DNA of 18,393 bases. Source: LMUY01 sp964657445 (GTDB taxonomy: Bacteria > Pseudomonadota > Alphaproteobacteria > Acetobacterales > Acetobacteraceae). Below, piece after piece: positions 1 to 7,259 of the stretch. The translations under genes were made by a program, and so were the position numbers. The first letter of the stretch is position 1. The number at the start of each line of letters is the position of its first letter. The DNA lies in assembly GCA_964657445.1 (NCBI GenBank), contig CAZZVB010000074.1, forward strand, positions 1 through 18,393, given 5' to 3'. Below the pieces are notes generated by a model that was not told where the DNA came from, searched no databases, and was given only the letters and a program-made list of their open reading frames with translations.

Positions 1-219
1 GGTTGAGGTCGGTGACAGTGGCGGTGTCGACAGCCAGCAGCATCGACCGTAGGCCGGCCTGCTGGTCGGTGAGCCAGGCGGTGTAGGCGACGTCGAGCAT
101 GATCTCGCGGTCGCCGTCGTGGACCCGGTCGTGGGCGAGGTAGGTGTCGATGACGGCGGGGTTCCCGGCGCGCAGCTGCAGGCTGGCGGTTTTCTCCCAG
201 TCGTGTGCGAAGCGGTGCA
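1..219 (-). other. Fragment resembling the helicase part of an actinobacterial TrwC/TraA-type relaxase, fused in frame to ispDF
   Basis: Residues 342-413 of the minus-strand frame read HRF..DWEK.ASLQLRAG, then DTYLAHDRVHDGDRE, then a segment ending ATVTDLN. As I remember the family, this matches the stretch of actinobacterial MobF/TrwC conjugative relaxases that lies within the C-terminal AAA/RecD-like helicase. That stretch has a V-RF-x-x-x-WE-x-x-ASLRLR pattern, a Y-x-x-HxR motif and a later ATV-x-x-LN motif. Nothing in it resembles IspF. Its codons are almost all GTC, GCC, CTC, ACC and GAC, in the actinobacterial style. The fragment is internal: both the relaxase N-terminus and the rest of the helicase are outside the window or absent. 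It is most likely from a conjugative plasmid or integrative element of another organism, joined here by assembly or recombination. The family call is from memory, so confidence is moderate. Confidence 0.55.
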
Positions 220-1240
220 CGTCGAGCAGTTCGGCGAGACGCGCCCGCATCGCCTCGGCATGCGGGCCGATCTTCGGCCGCTCGCAGATCAGCGTCACAT
301 CCGCATTCACGAGCATGCCGCCACGGGCGCGGATGCGCTCGCCGGCATGCACCAGGAAGCGGGCGCTGTCCGCATCCTTCCAGGCCGCCTCGCTGGGCGG
401 GAAGAACCGGCCGATATCGCCCTCCGCCAGCGCGCCGTAGATCGCGTCGCACAGCGCGTGGATGCCGACATCGGCGTCCGAATGGCCGGCGAGGCCCCAG
501 TCATGCGGCACGGTCACCCCGCATAGCACCAGCGGGCGCCCGGCTTCGACCGCATGGACGTCGTAGCCGCTGCCGGTGCGCGGCATCAGCCCAGCCGGGG
601 CAAGGGCGCGTTCGAGCCGCACGAGGTCCTCCTGAAAGGTCAGCTTGATGTTGTCGTCGTCGCCAGGGACGATTGCGACCGGGTGGCCGGCAATCTCCAG
701 CAGCGACGCATCGTCCGTGGCGGCGCCCGAGCCGGTCGAGTGCAAGGCGCGCAGCAGGTGGTAGCGGAACGCTTGCGGCGTCTGGGCGCGGAACAAGCCG
801 TCGCGCGGCACGGTGGCGACGATGCGGCCCGATTGCACCCGCTTCAGCGTGTCCGCGACCGGCACGGCCGGGATCGCGCCGTCATGGGTGCGCAAAGCGT
901 TCAGCAGGGCAGGGATCGTCTGCGGCGGCAGGAAAGGGCGGGCGGCGTCATGCACCAGCACGATGTCCGGCGAGTGCGGCACCAGCGCGTGCAGCCCGGC
1001 CGACACGCTGCCCTGCCGGGTTTCGCCGCCGGGCACGGCGGGCAGCACGCCGAGCCCGTCGAGCGCGGCCGCGATCGCCTCCGCGTCGCCCACCGGCTGG
1101 ATGGTGGCGACATGACGCAACAGCGCCTCGGCGGCGTGACGGATCACCGGTTTGCCCGCGACGAGCGTGAACTGCTTCGGCGTTTCGCCACCGAAACGGC
1201 GACCCGTTCCGGCGGCGACCAGGATGGCGGCAATGCGCAT
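1..1240 (-). CDS. ispDF: Bifunctional IspD/IspF (MEP isoprenoid pathway), 3' part replaced by foreign sequence and running off the window
   Basis: The frame is open from the ATG at 1240 to base 1 (413 codons, no stop). Residues 1-215 are IspD, which makes CDP-methylerythritol from MEP and CTP. Its N-terminal nucleotide-binding loop (AAGTGRRFG, residues 9-17), VHDAARPF (97-103) and ATDDASL (174-180) are all visible. IspF, which makes the cyclic diphosphate, starts near residue 219 with GYDVH (D227, H229) and AGHSDADVGIHAL (H253), the metal ligands of the family. It continues normally through ICERPKIGPH (318-327). After LLDV (338-341) the expected C-terminal IspF part, with its KATTTE-type motif and about 35-40 residues, is missing and a different protein family follows in frame. 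IspD looks intact; IspF as drawn should not fold or form its trimer properly. Fused IspDF is usual in alphaproteobacteria. The gene is divergent from dusB. IspDF identity is secure; the 3' end is suspect. Confidence 0.88.
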   Translation of the reverse strand, partial: MRIAAILVAAGTGRRFGGETPKQFTLVAGKPVIRHAAEALLRHVATIQPVGDAEAIAAALDGLGVLPAVPGGETRQGSVSAGLHALVPHSPDIVLVHDAARPFLPPQTIPALLNALRTHDGAIPAVPVADTLKRVQSGRIVATVPRDGLFRAQTPQAFRYHLLRALHSTGSGAATDDASLLEIAGHPVAIVPGDDDNIKLTFQEDLVRLERALAPAGLMPRTGSGYDVHAVEAGRPLVLCGVTVPHDWGLAGHSDADVGIHALCDAIYGALAEGDIGRFFPPSEAAWKDADSARFLVHAGERIRARGGMLVNADVTLICERPKIGPHAEAMRARLAELLDVHRFAHDWEKTASLQLRAGNPAVIDTYLAHDRVHDGDREIMLDVAYTAWLTDQQAGLRSMLLAVDTATVTDLN

Positions 1241-1252
1241 GATGACGGACCA

Positions 1253-1265
1253 ATGCGCGGCGCAT
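1253..1265. repeat. 13-bp perfect palindrome between ispDF and dusB
   Basis: ATGCGC-G-GCGCAT is a perfect inverted repeat in the 89-bp divergent gap. A second perfect palindrome, ATCGCGCGAT, lies at 1286-1295, just upstream of the candidate -10 of dusB. Either could be an operator. In DNA this G+C-rich, short palindromes also arise by chance, so function is uncertain. Confidence 0.3.
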
Positions 1266-1295
1266 GCGGTTCCGTCAATCTGTCGATCGCGCGAT

Positions 1296-1304
1296 TGCTA
1301 TACG
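1296..1304 (+). promoter_or_regulatory. Candidate extended -10 promoter for the dusB-ntr operon
   Basis: TGC-TATACG resembles an extended -10 element (TGn followed by a TATAAT-like hexamer) and ends 25 bases before the dusB ATG. No good -35 hexamer lies 16-18 bases upstream. I found no sigma-54 motif (TGGCAC-N5-TTGC) and no NtrC dyad (TGCACC-N5-GGTGCA) in the 1241-1329 gap. Weak candidate. Confidence 0.25.
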
Positions 1305-1329
1305 GCAAGGCGGCGCGTAATTTGCCCAA

Positions 1330-2358
1330 ATGCTAGGCAATGAATTAAAGGCCCTGACACTCGGGTCCGGCGCGCGCGCCGTGACGATTGGCACGCCAGT
1401 CATCGTCGCTCCGATGTCCGGCGTGACCGACTTGCCGTTCCGCCGGCTGGCCAAGCGGCTCGGCGCAGGCGTGGTCGTTTCGGAAATGATCGCGTCCTGG
1501 GCGATGGTGCGTGAAAATCAGGCGACGCTGCGCATGGCGAGCGTGGACGGCGACGGCCCCAACTCCATCCAACTCGCCGGGTGTGACCCGGCGGCCATGG
1601 CCGAGGCGGCGCGGATCGCCGAAGGCCGGGGCGCCGACCTGATCGATATCAATTTCGGCTGCCCGGTCAAAAAAGTGGCGGTCGGGCAGAGCGCCGGGTC
1701 GGCGCTGATGCGGGACGAGGTCGGTGCGGCGCGCATCCTGGAGGCGACGGTGCGTGCGGTCCCGGTCCCGGTCACGCTGAAGATGCGCATGGGCTGGGAC
1801 CACGCCAACCTGAATGCCCCCCGGCTCGCCCAGATTGCGCAGGCATCCGGCATCGCCATGGTCACGGTGCACGGCCGCACCCGGCAGCAATTCTACACCG
1901 GCACCGCCGATTGGGATTTCGTGGCGCAGGTGAAGGCGGCGGTCGATATCCCGGTGATCGTCAACGGCGACATCAATACCGTCGAAGATGCCTTGGAAGC
2001 GCGCGCCCGCTCCGGCGCGGATGGGGTGATGGTGGGGCGCGGCTGCTACGGCCGCCCCTGGTTCCCGGCGCAGGTCGCGGCGTTCCTGCGGGGCCGCCGG
2101 GTTGCGGACCCGTCCTTGGCCGTTCAGAAGGCCATCCTGCTGGAGCATTATGAGGCGATGCTGGCGCATTTCGGCGTGCAGCCCGGACTGCGCTTGGCGC
2201 GCAAGCACGTCGCCTGGTACTCGCGCGGGCTGCATGGCTCGGCCGAGTTCCGCGCGGCGGTGATGCGGTGTGACGACGTGCCCTCGGTCCGCCGCCTCAT
2301 CGACGATTTCTACGATCCGCTCATCGAGAACACGCCCACGGTGGCGATCGCTGCATGA
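1330..2358 (+). CDS. dusB: tRNA-dihydrouridine synthase DusB (NifR3 family)
   Basis: This 342-residue protein has the normal length and layout of DusB, a cytoplasmic FMN enzyme that reduces uridines in the tRNA D-loop using NADPH. The FMN-binding TIM barrel begins at the family hallmark APMSGVTDLPFR (27-38). NFGCP (108-112) holds the catalytic cysteine C111. VTVHGRTRQQFYTG (family motif with the HGR phosphate and base contacts), VIVNGDI and GVMVGRGCYGRPW complete the barrel. The helical tRNA-binding tail follows. The ATG at 1330 has no clear Shine-Dalgarno sequence. The stop overlaps the ntrB start as ATGA, so the two are probably translationally coupled. Location upstream of ntrBC, the reason for the old name nifR3, is conserved in alphaproteobacteria. 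Family identity is nearly certain. Confidence 0.96.
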   Translation: MLGNELKALTLGSGARAVTIGTPVIVAPMSGVTDLPFRRLAKRLGAGVVVSEMIASWAMVRENQATLRMASVDGDGPNSIQLAGCDPAAMAEAARIAEGRGADLIDINFGCPVKKVAVGQSAGSALMRDEVGAARILEATVRAVPVPVTLKMRMGWDHANLNAPRLAQIAQASGIAMVTVHGRTRQQFYTGTADWDFVAQVKAAVDIPVIVNGDINTVEDALEARARSGADGVMVGRGCYGRPWFPAQVAAFLRGRRVADPSLAVQKAILLEHYEAMLAHFGVQPGLRLARKHVAWYSRGLHGSAEFRAAVMRCDDVPSVRRLIDDFYDPLIENTPTVAIAA

Positions 2359-3497
2359 GGGGCGTCGTCGCCCGCAGCGTTCTCAAGGTGGTGGGAATGG
2401 CGCCGGCCGCGCCGCCGGATGCCGCCGTGATGCTGGGGGCGTTGCCCGTGCCCGTTCTGCTGGTTGACGGCCAGAACCGCTTCCTGTTCGCCAACCACGC
2501 GGCCGAGCAGTTCCTCGGCCTGTCGATGCAGCAGCTCTCGCACATGGGAATGGCAGACTTGCTGCCGGCCGATCACCCGCTGTTTGCGCTGGTCGGCCAG
2601 GTGCGTCAGCACGGCATCACCATCGCCGATCATGACCTTTCGCTGGAAAGTCCGCGGCTGCACAAGCAAGCCATCGCCGTGCAGGCGACCCCGCTGAATG
2701 AGCATCCGGATGCGGTGCTGCTGACCTTGCAGGACGCATCGGCCGCCAGGGCGCTGGACCGGCAGACCATCTTCCGCTCGGCGGCCCGATCCGTCAGCGG
2801 CATGGCCGCGGTGCTGGCGCATGAGGTGAAGAACCCGTTGTCCGGCATTCGCGGCGCCGCGCAGTTGCTGGAAGGCAGCGTGGGCGAGAGCGACCGCGAG
2901 CTTGCCGTGCTGATCCGGGACGAAGCCGATCGGATCCGCGACCTGGTGGACCGGATGGAGGTGTTCGGCGAGAAGCCGATCGAACGCCGGGCGGTCAACA
3001 TCCACCGCGTGCTGGAACACGTCCGCCGCCTGGCGCAGAGCGGCTTCGCAGCGCATCTGCGCTTTCACGAGGCGTACGATCCCTCATTGCCGCCAGTGCT
3101 GGCCAACCGCGACCAGCTCATCCAGGTGCTGCTCAACCTGGTGAAGAATGCCGCCGAGGCGGTGACCGCCATGGACATCGATGGCGAGATCACGCTGACG
3201 ACGGCGTATCGCCACGGCGTTCGCCTCACCGTGCCGGGTTCGACCCAGCGCGTACACCTCCCCCTCGTGGTCACCGTGCGCGACAATGGCGCGGGGATCG
3301 GCGACGACATCCGGCCGCATCTGTTCAAGCCGTTCGTGACGTCCAAGCCGTCCGGCAGCGGGCTCGGCCTCGCCCTCGTCGCCAAGATCGTGGCCGACCA
3401 TGGCGGCCTGATTGAGGTCGAGAGCCGGCCCGGGCGCACCGAATTCACCCTCCATTTGCCTGTGATCAGCGAGGAAACAGGCGAGGCGGAGGACTAG
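2355..3497 (+). CDS. ntrB: Nitrogen-regulation sensor histidine kinase/phosphatase NtrB (GlnL)
   Basis: NtrB is a soluble kinase that, under control of PII protein, phosphorylates NtrC in nitrogen limitation and dephosphorylates it in nitrogen excess. The 380 residues hold an N-terminal PAS domain (about 22-132) and no membrane segment. The H-box is VLAHEVKNPLSGIRGAAQLLE with phospho-histidine H156. The ATP-binding domain follows: N-box NLVKNAAEAV (N265), G1 box RDNGAGI (D310) and G2 box GSGLGLAL (334-341). All catalytic residues are present. The ATG lies inside the last codons of dusB (ATGA overlap), which argues for this start; M15 at 2397 is the alternative. A 47-bp gap with a hairpin separates it from ntrC. 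Motifs, length and neighbours agree, so the call is very secure. Confidence 0.95.
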   Translation: MRGVVARSVLKVVGMAPAAPPDAAVMLGALPVPVLLVDGQNRFLFANHAAEQFLGLSMQQLSHMGMADLLPADHPLFALVGQVRQHGITIADHDLSLESPRLHKQAIAVQATPLNEHPDAVLLTLQDASAARALDRQTIFRSAARSVSGMAAVLAHEVKNPLSGIRGAAQLLEGSVGESDRELAVLIRDEADRIRDLVDRMEVFGEKPIERRAVNIHRVLEHVRRLAQSGFAAHLRFHEAYDPSLPPVLANRDQLIQVLLNLVKNAAEAVTAMDIDGEITLTTAYRHGVRLTVPGSTQRVHLPLVVTVRDNGAGIGDDIRPHLFKPFVTSKPSGSGLGLALVAKIVADHGGLIEVESRPGRTEFTLHLPVISEETGEAED

Positions 3498-3509
3498 ACA
3501 CTGCTTTTC

Positions 3510-3529
3510 CGAGGGACAGAAATCCCTCG
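3510..3529 (+). promoter_or_regulatory. Perfect 7-bp hairpin in the ntrB-ntrC gap
   Basis: CGAGGGA (3510-3516) and TCCCTCG (3523-3529) are perfectly complementary across a six-base loop. The element lies just before the ntrC ribosome-binding site AAAGGG (3535-3540), which is 4 bases from the ATG at 3545. No T-run follows, so it is not a standard intrinsic terminator. It could block 3' decay, guide processing, or set the NtrB:NtrC ratio. The structure is seen directly; the role is inference. Confidence 0.5.
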
Positions 3530-3544
3530 TGATCAAAGGGTTAC

Positions 3545-4990
3545 ATGACAATCCCCACCGTGTTAGTCGCCGACGACGACCGTTCGATCCGGACGGTGCT
3601 CACTCAGGCGCTGGGCCGCTCCGGCTATCAGGTGCGGTCCTGCTCCAACGCGGCCACGCTGTGGCGCTGGGTCGAGGATGGCGAGGGCGATCTGGTGATC
3701 ACCGACGTGGTGATGCCGGACGAGAACGGCCTCGATCTCATCCCGCGTATCCGCCGGGTCCGGCCGGAGCTCCGCGTCGTGGTGATGAGCGCGCAATCCA
3801 CGCTGATGACGGCCGTCAAGGCCGCCCAGCGCGGCGCATTCGAATACCTGCCCAAGCCGTTCGATCTGAAAGAACTTCTGGCCGTCGTCGGCCGCGCGCT
3901 GGCCGCGCCGCCGCCGCTGCCCCCGCCGAGCGAGCCGCTCGAGAAAGAAGAGAAGCTGCCGCTGATCGGCCGCTCGGTCGCGATGCAGGAGATCTACCGC
4001 ACCATCGCCCGCCTCACGACCGCCGACCTGACGGTGATGGTCACGGGGGAGTCCGGCACCGGCAAGGAACTGGTGGCGAGGGCGCTGCATGATTACGGCC
4101 GCCGCCGCGCCGCGCCCTTCGTCGCGATCAACATGGCCGCGATCCCGCGCGAGCTGATCGAAAGCGAGCTGTTCGGCCACGAGCGCGGCGCGTTCACCGG
4201 CGCGCACAACCGCAACCTCGGCCGGTTTGAGCAGGCGGCCGGCGGCACGCTGTTCCTCGATGAAATCGGCGACATGCCGCATGAAGCGCAGACCCGGCTA
4301 TTGCGGGTGCTGCAGGAAGGCGAGTTCACCACCGTCGGCGGACGCCAGCCGATCAAGGCGAACGTGCGCATCGTCGCCGCCACGCATCGCGACCTGCGTC
4401 AGGCGATCCGCGCCGGCCAGTTCCGCGAAGATCTGTTCTACCGCCTCAACGTCGTGCCGATCCGGCTGCCGGCGCTGCGGGAACGGTCGGAGGACATCCC
4501 CGTGCTCGCCCGGCACTTCCTGGACAAGGCGAAGGACATGGGGCTGCCGGGCAAGTCGCTGGACGCCGGCGCGATCGAGCGGCTGCGGGCCTATCGCTGG
4601 CCCGGCAACGTGCGCGAGCTGGAGAACCTCATGCGCCGGCTGGCGGCGCTGTATCCGCAGGAGATCATCGGCGAGGATGTCATCACGGCCGAGCTGTCGG
4701 CTGGCGGAGACGACACGGAGGCGCCCGTAGCGTCCGGCCAGTCCGAGCCGCTGGCCGCCGCGGTCGAGCGCCATATCCGCCGTTTCCTGGCGACCGCAGG
4801 TGACGATATCCCAATGCGCGACATCTACGACAAGGTGATCGCGGAGGTGGAGCGTCCGCTGATCCAGATGACGCTGTCGGCGACCCGCGGCAACCAGATC
4901 AAGGCGGCTGCGATGCTCGGCCTGAACCGTAATACCCTGCGCAAGAAGATACGCGACCTCGAAATCCCCGTCGTGCGTGGCATCGGATGA
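3545..4990 (+). CDS. ntrC: Nitrogen-regulation response regulator NtrC (GlnG), sigma-54 activator
   Basis: NtrC-phosphate binds enhancers and uses ATP to open sigma-54 promoters of nitrogen-assimilation genes. The 481 residues contain a receiver domain (1-120) with the acidic pocket D10-D12, phospho-acceptor D54 and K104. A proline-rich linker (121-132) leads to the AAA+ domain (about 140-370). That domain has Walker A GESGTGKE (168-175), the sigma-54 contact loop GAFTGA (215-220), Walker B LFLDEIGD (236-243) and arginine-finger region FREDLFYRL. The C-terminal Fis-type helix-turn-helix (about 448-470) reads TRGNQIKAAAMLGLNRNTLR. Everything needed for activation is intact. An AAAGGG site 4 bases upstream supports the ATG at 3545. 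The gene lies 47 bp after ntrB and 6 bp before ntrY, in keeping with one operon. Distinguished from NtrX by the intact GAFTGA and by position. Confidence 0.96.
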   Translation: MTIPTVLVADDDRSIRTVLTQALGRSGYQVRSCSNAATLWRWVEDGEGDLVITDVVMPDENGLDLIPRIRRVRPELRVVVMSAQSTLMTAVKAAQRGAFEYLPKPFDLKELLAVVGRALAAPPPLPPPSEPLEKEEKLPLIGRSVAMQEIYRTIARLTTADLTVMVTGESGTGKELVARALHDYGRRRAAPFVAINMAAIPRELIESELFGHERGAFTGAHNRNLGRFEQAAGGTLFLDEIGDMPHEAQTRLLRVLQEGEFTTVGGRQPIKANVRIVAATHRDLRQAIRAGQFREDLFYRLNVVPIRLPALRERSEDIPVLARHFLDKAKDMGLPGKSLDAGAIERLRAYRWPGNVRELENLMRRLAALYPQEIIGEDVITAELSAGGDDTEAPVASGQSEPLAAAVERHIRRFLATAGDDIPMRDIYDKVIAEVERPLIQMTLSATRGNQIKAAAMLGLNRNTLRKKIRDLEIPVVRGIG

Positions 4991-4996
4991 CAGCCC

Positions 4997-7219
4997 ATGG
5001 ATTCGCTCCCGCCTGACCTGCTGGCCGCGCCGCCGCCGTCCCGCTCCTGGATGGGGCGGATGATGGACATCCTGCTCGGCAAGGTGATGACGCTGGTGCT
5101 GGCGGCGGTCGCCCTGGTGCTGGCGATCGGCACCTTCGTGCTGCTGTCGGGGGGTGCCCCGATCACGCTGCGGCCCAATCTGGGTTTCGCCGCGATCCTG
5201 GCGAGCGCGGCCGTGCTTCTGCTGCTCGGCGCCGTGCTCGCCGGGCGGCTCACGCGGGTCTGGGTCGAACGGCGGCGCGGCTCGGCCGGGGCGCGGCTGC
5301 ACGTGCGGCTGGTGCTGATGTTCGGTGTCGTCGCAGTCACGCCGTCCATCGTGGTGGCGGTGTTCGCGGCGGCATTCTTCAACCTGGGCATCCAAAGCTG
5401 GTTCGACGACCGCATCCGCGCCGCACTCGACTCCAGCGTGGTGTCCGCCCAGTCCTCGCTGGAGGAGCATCGCAACAACATCAAGGCCGACGCGCTGGGC
5501 GTCGCGATCACGCTCAACCGCGCGGGCGCCTTCCTGGCGAACCGGCCCGGCCTGTTCCAGCAGGTGCTCGACCAGGAGACGACGTTCCATGGCTTGATCC
5601 AGGCCGTGATCTACGACCCCTACACGCACGAGATCATCCTCTCGTCAGGCGTGCTCAGCGGTAATTTCGTCGATCTGCCGTCCAACGAGGAGATCGAACC
5701 GGCGCGCCGCGGCGATGTCGCGGTGATTGGCGGCGGCAGCGACAACCATGTCCGCGCCGTGGTGAAGCTCGGCTCCACGCCCGAGCTGATGCTGATGATC
5801 GACCGCCCCGTGGATACGCAGATCATCGCCGCGGTGGAACGCACCGAGCAGTTGGTCGCGCAATACCACCGGCTGGACGACAACCGCAGCAAGCTGCAGA
5901 TCACCTTCGCCGTCATCTTCGCACTGGTGGCGCTGCTGGTGCTGTTCGCGGCGGTGCTGACCGGGCTGGTGCTCGCCAACCAGATCGCCCGGCCGGTGGG
6001 GCGGCTGATCCATGCCGCCGAGCGCGTGCGTGCGGGCGATCTCACGGTCCGGGTGCCGGAAATCCGCAGCGAGGACGAAGTGGCCGGCCTGTCGCGCGCC
6101 TTCAACCGGATGACGGGGCAGTTGGCGGCGCAGCGCAACGAGCTGATGGACGCCTACGCCCAGATCGACGAACGCCGCCGCTTTACCGAAACCGTGCTGG
6201 CGGGCGTCTCGGCCGGGGTGATCGGGCTGGACGGGCAGGGCCGCATGGACCTTCCCAACCGCGCCGCCAGTGAGCTGATGGGCACCGACCTGATGGCCTC
6301 GATCGGCCTGAAACTGGATGACGTCGTGCCCGAGTTCGGCGACCTGCTGCATGAGGTGCAAGCGGCGCCGGAAAAGCCGCGCACCGCCGAAGTGCAGGTC
6401 GGCCCGGCGTCCAACCGCCGCACCCTGCTGGTGCGGATCGGGACGGAGATGAAGGGCGGCGGCATCGACGGCTTCGTGGTCACCTTCGACGACATCACCG
6501 AACTGCTCGCCGCCCAGCGCAAAGCCGCTTGGTCCGACGTGGCGCGGCGGATCGCGCATGAGATCAAGAACCCGCTCACCCCGATCCAATTGGCGGCGGA
6601 ACGGCTCAAACGGCGCTTCACGCGCGAAATCCAGTCGGACCCGGTGACCTTCGCCCAGTGCGCCGACACGATCGTCCGCCACGTCGGCGACATCGGCCGC
6701 ATGGTGGACGAGTTCAGCGCCTTCGCCCGCATGCCGCAGCCGGTGATCAAGCCGGAAGACGTCGGCCGCATCGCGCGCGAGGCGCTGATCCTGCAGCGGC
6801 AAGCGCATCCGGAGATCAACTGGGTGACCGACCTGCCCGACCGCGGCCCCATCGCGGCTTGCGACCGCAGGCTGGTCAGCCAGGCGCTCACGAACCTGCT
6901 GATGAACGCGGCCGACTCGATCGCCATGCGGCCGCAGGACGATGCCGGGCAGCCGCACGCCATCATCGTCTCGGTCGCGGCCGATCACGATGCTGTCACG
7001 CTGTCAGTGAGCGATGATGGGATCGGGTTGCCCAAGGAAGATCGTGACCGGCTCACGGAACCGTACGTCACCCACAAGCCGAAAGGGACCGGCCTTGGGC
7101 TCGCCATCGTCAAGAAGATCATGGAAGATCACCATGGGCGCCTAGCGCTGGAAGACCGGGTTGGAGGACCTGGAGCGGTTGCCAGTCTCATTCTGCCGGC
7201 GATGGCCGCGGCAGCCTGA
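4997..7219 (+). CDS. ntrY: Membrane-bound nitrogen-regulation sensor histidine kinase NtrY
   Basis: NtrY is an inner-membrane kinase partnering NtrX; in alphaproteobacteria the pair influences nitrogen metabolism, redox response and envelope functions. The 740 residues show three N-terminal membrane segments (about 30-51, 63-83 and 106-130), then an extracytoplasmic sensing region (about 131-302) and a fourth segment (303-328). HAMP (about 326-380) and PAS (about 392-505) follow. The H-box is IAHEIKNPLTPIQLAAERLKRR with H521. The ATPase has N-box LLMNAAD (N637), G1 SDDGIGLP and G2 GTGLGLAIVKK. Length and order are standard for the family. The start is 6 bp after the ntrC stop, so co-translation is likely. 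No odd residues were noticed. Confidence 0.94.
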   Translation: MDSLPPDLLAAPPPSRSWMGRMMDILLGKVMTLVLAAVALVLAIGTFVLLSGGAPITLRPNLGFAAILASAAVLLLLGAVLAGRLTRVWVERRRGSAGARLHVRLVLMFGVVAVTPSIVVAVFAAAFFNLGIQSWFDDRIRAALDSSVVSAQSSLEEHRNNIKADALGVAITLNRAGAFLANRPGLFQQVLDQETTFHGLIQAVIYDPYTHEIILSSGVLSGNFVDLPSNEEIEPARRGDVAVIGGGSDNHVRAVVKLGSTPELMLMIDRPVDTQIIAAVERTEQLVAQYHRLDDNRSKLQITFAVIFALVALLVLFAAVLTGLVLANQIARPVGRLIHAAERVRAGDLTVRVPEIRSEDEVAGLSRAFNRMTGQLAAQRNELMDAYAQIDERRRFTETVLAGVSAGVIGLDGQGRMDLPNRAASELMGTDLMASIGLKLDDVVPEFGDLLHEVQAAPEKPRTAEVQVGPASNRRTLLVRIGTEMKGGGIDGFVVTFDDITELLAAQRKAAWSDVARRIAHEIKNPLTPIQLAAERLKRRFTREIQSDPVTFAQCADTIVRHVGDIGRMVDEFSAFARMPQPVIKPEDVGRIAREALILQRQAHPEINWVTDLPDRGPIAACDRRLVSQALTNLLMNAADSIAMRPQDDAGQPHAIIVSVAADHDAVTLSVSDDGIGLPKEDRDRLTEPYVTHKPKGTGLGLAIVKKIMEDHHGRLALEDRVGGPGAVASLILPAMAAAA

Positions 7220-7259
7220 TGAGTCACGCCCCACCGGCATAACTGTTAAAGACCCCTGC

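Noticed and set aside
554..1336. Plus-strand 260-residue open frame
   Set aside because: It is antisense to ispDF, is Arg/Gly/Gln-rich with no domain, and arises because G+C-rich codons rarely give stops on the opposite strand.
4298..5629. Minus-strand 443-residue open frame
   Set aside because: It lies antisense to ntrC and ntrY, which have clear motifs; composition is Arg/His/Gln-rich and domain-free.
7161..7259. Earlier ntrX start
   Set aside because: It would overlap the end of ntrY and add residues with no receiver similarity; the receiver starts at 7260.
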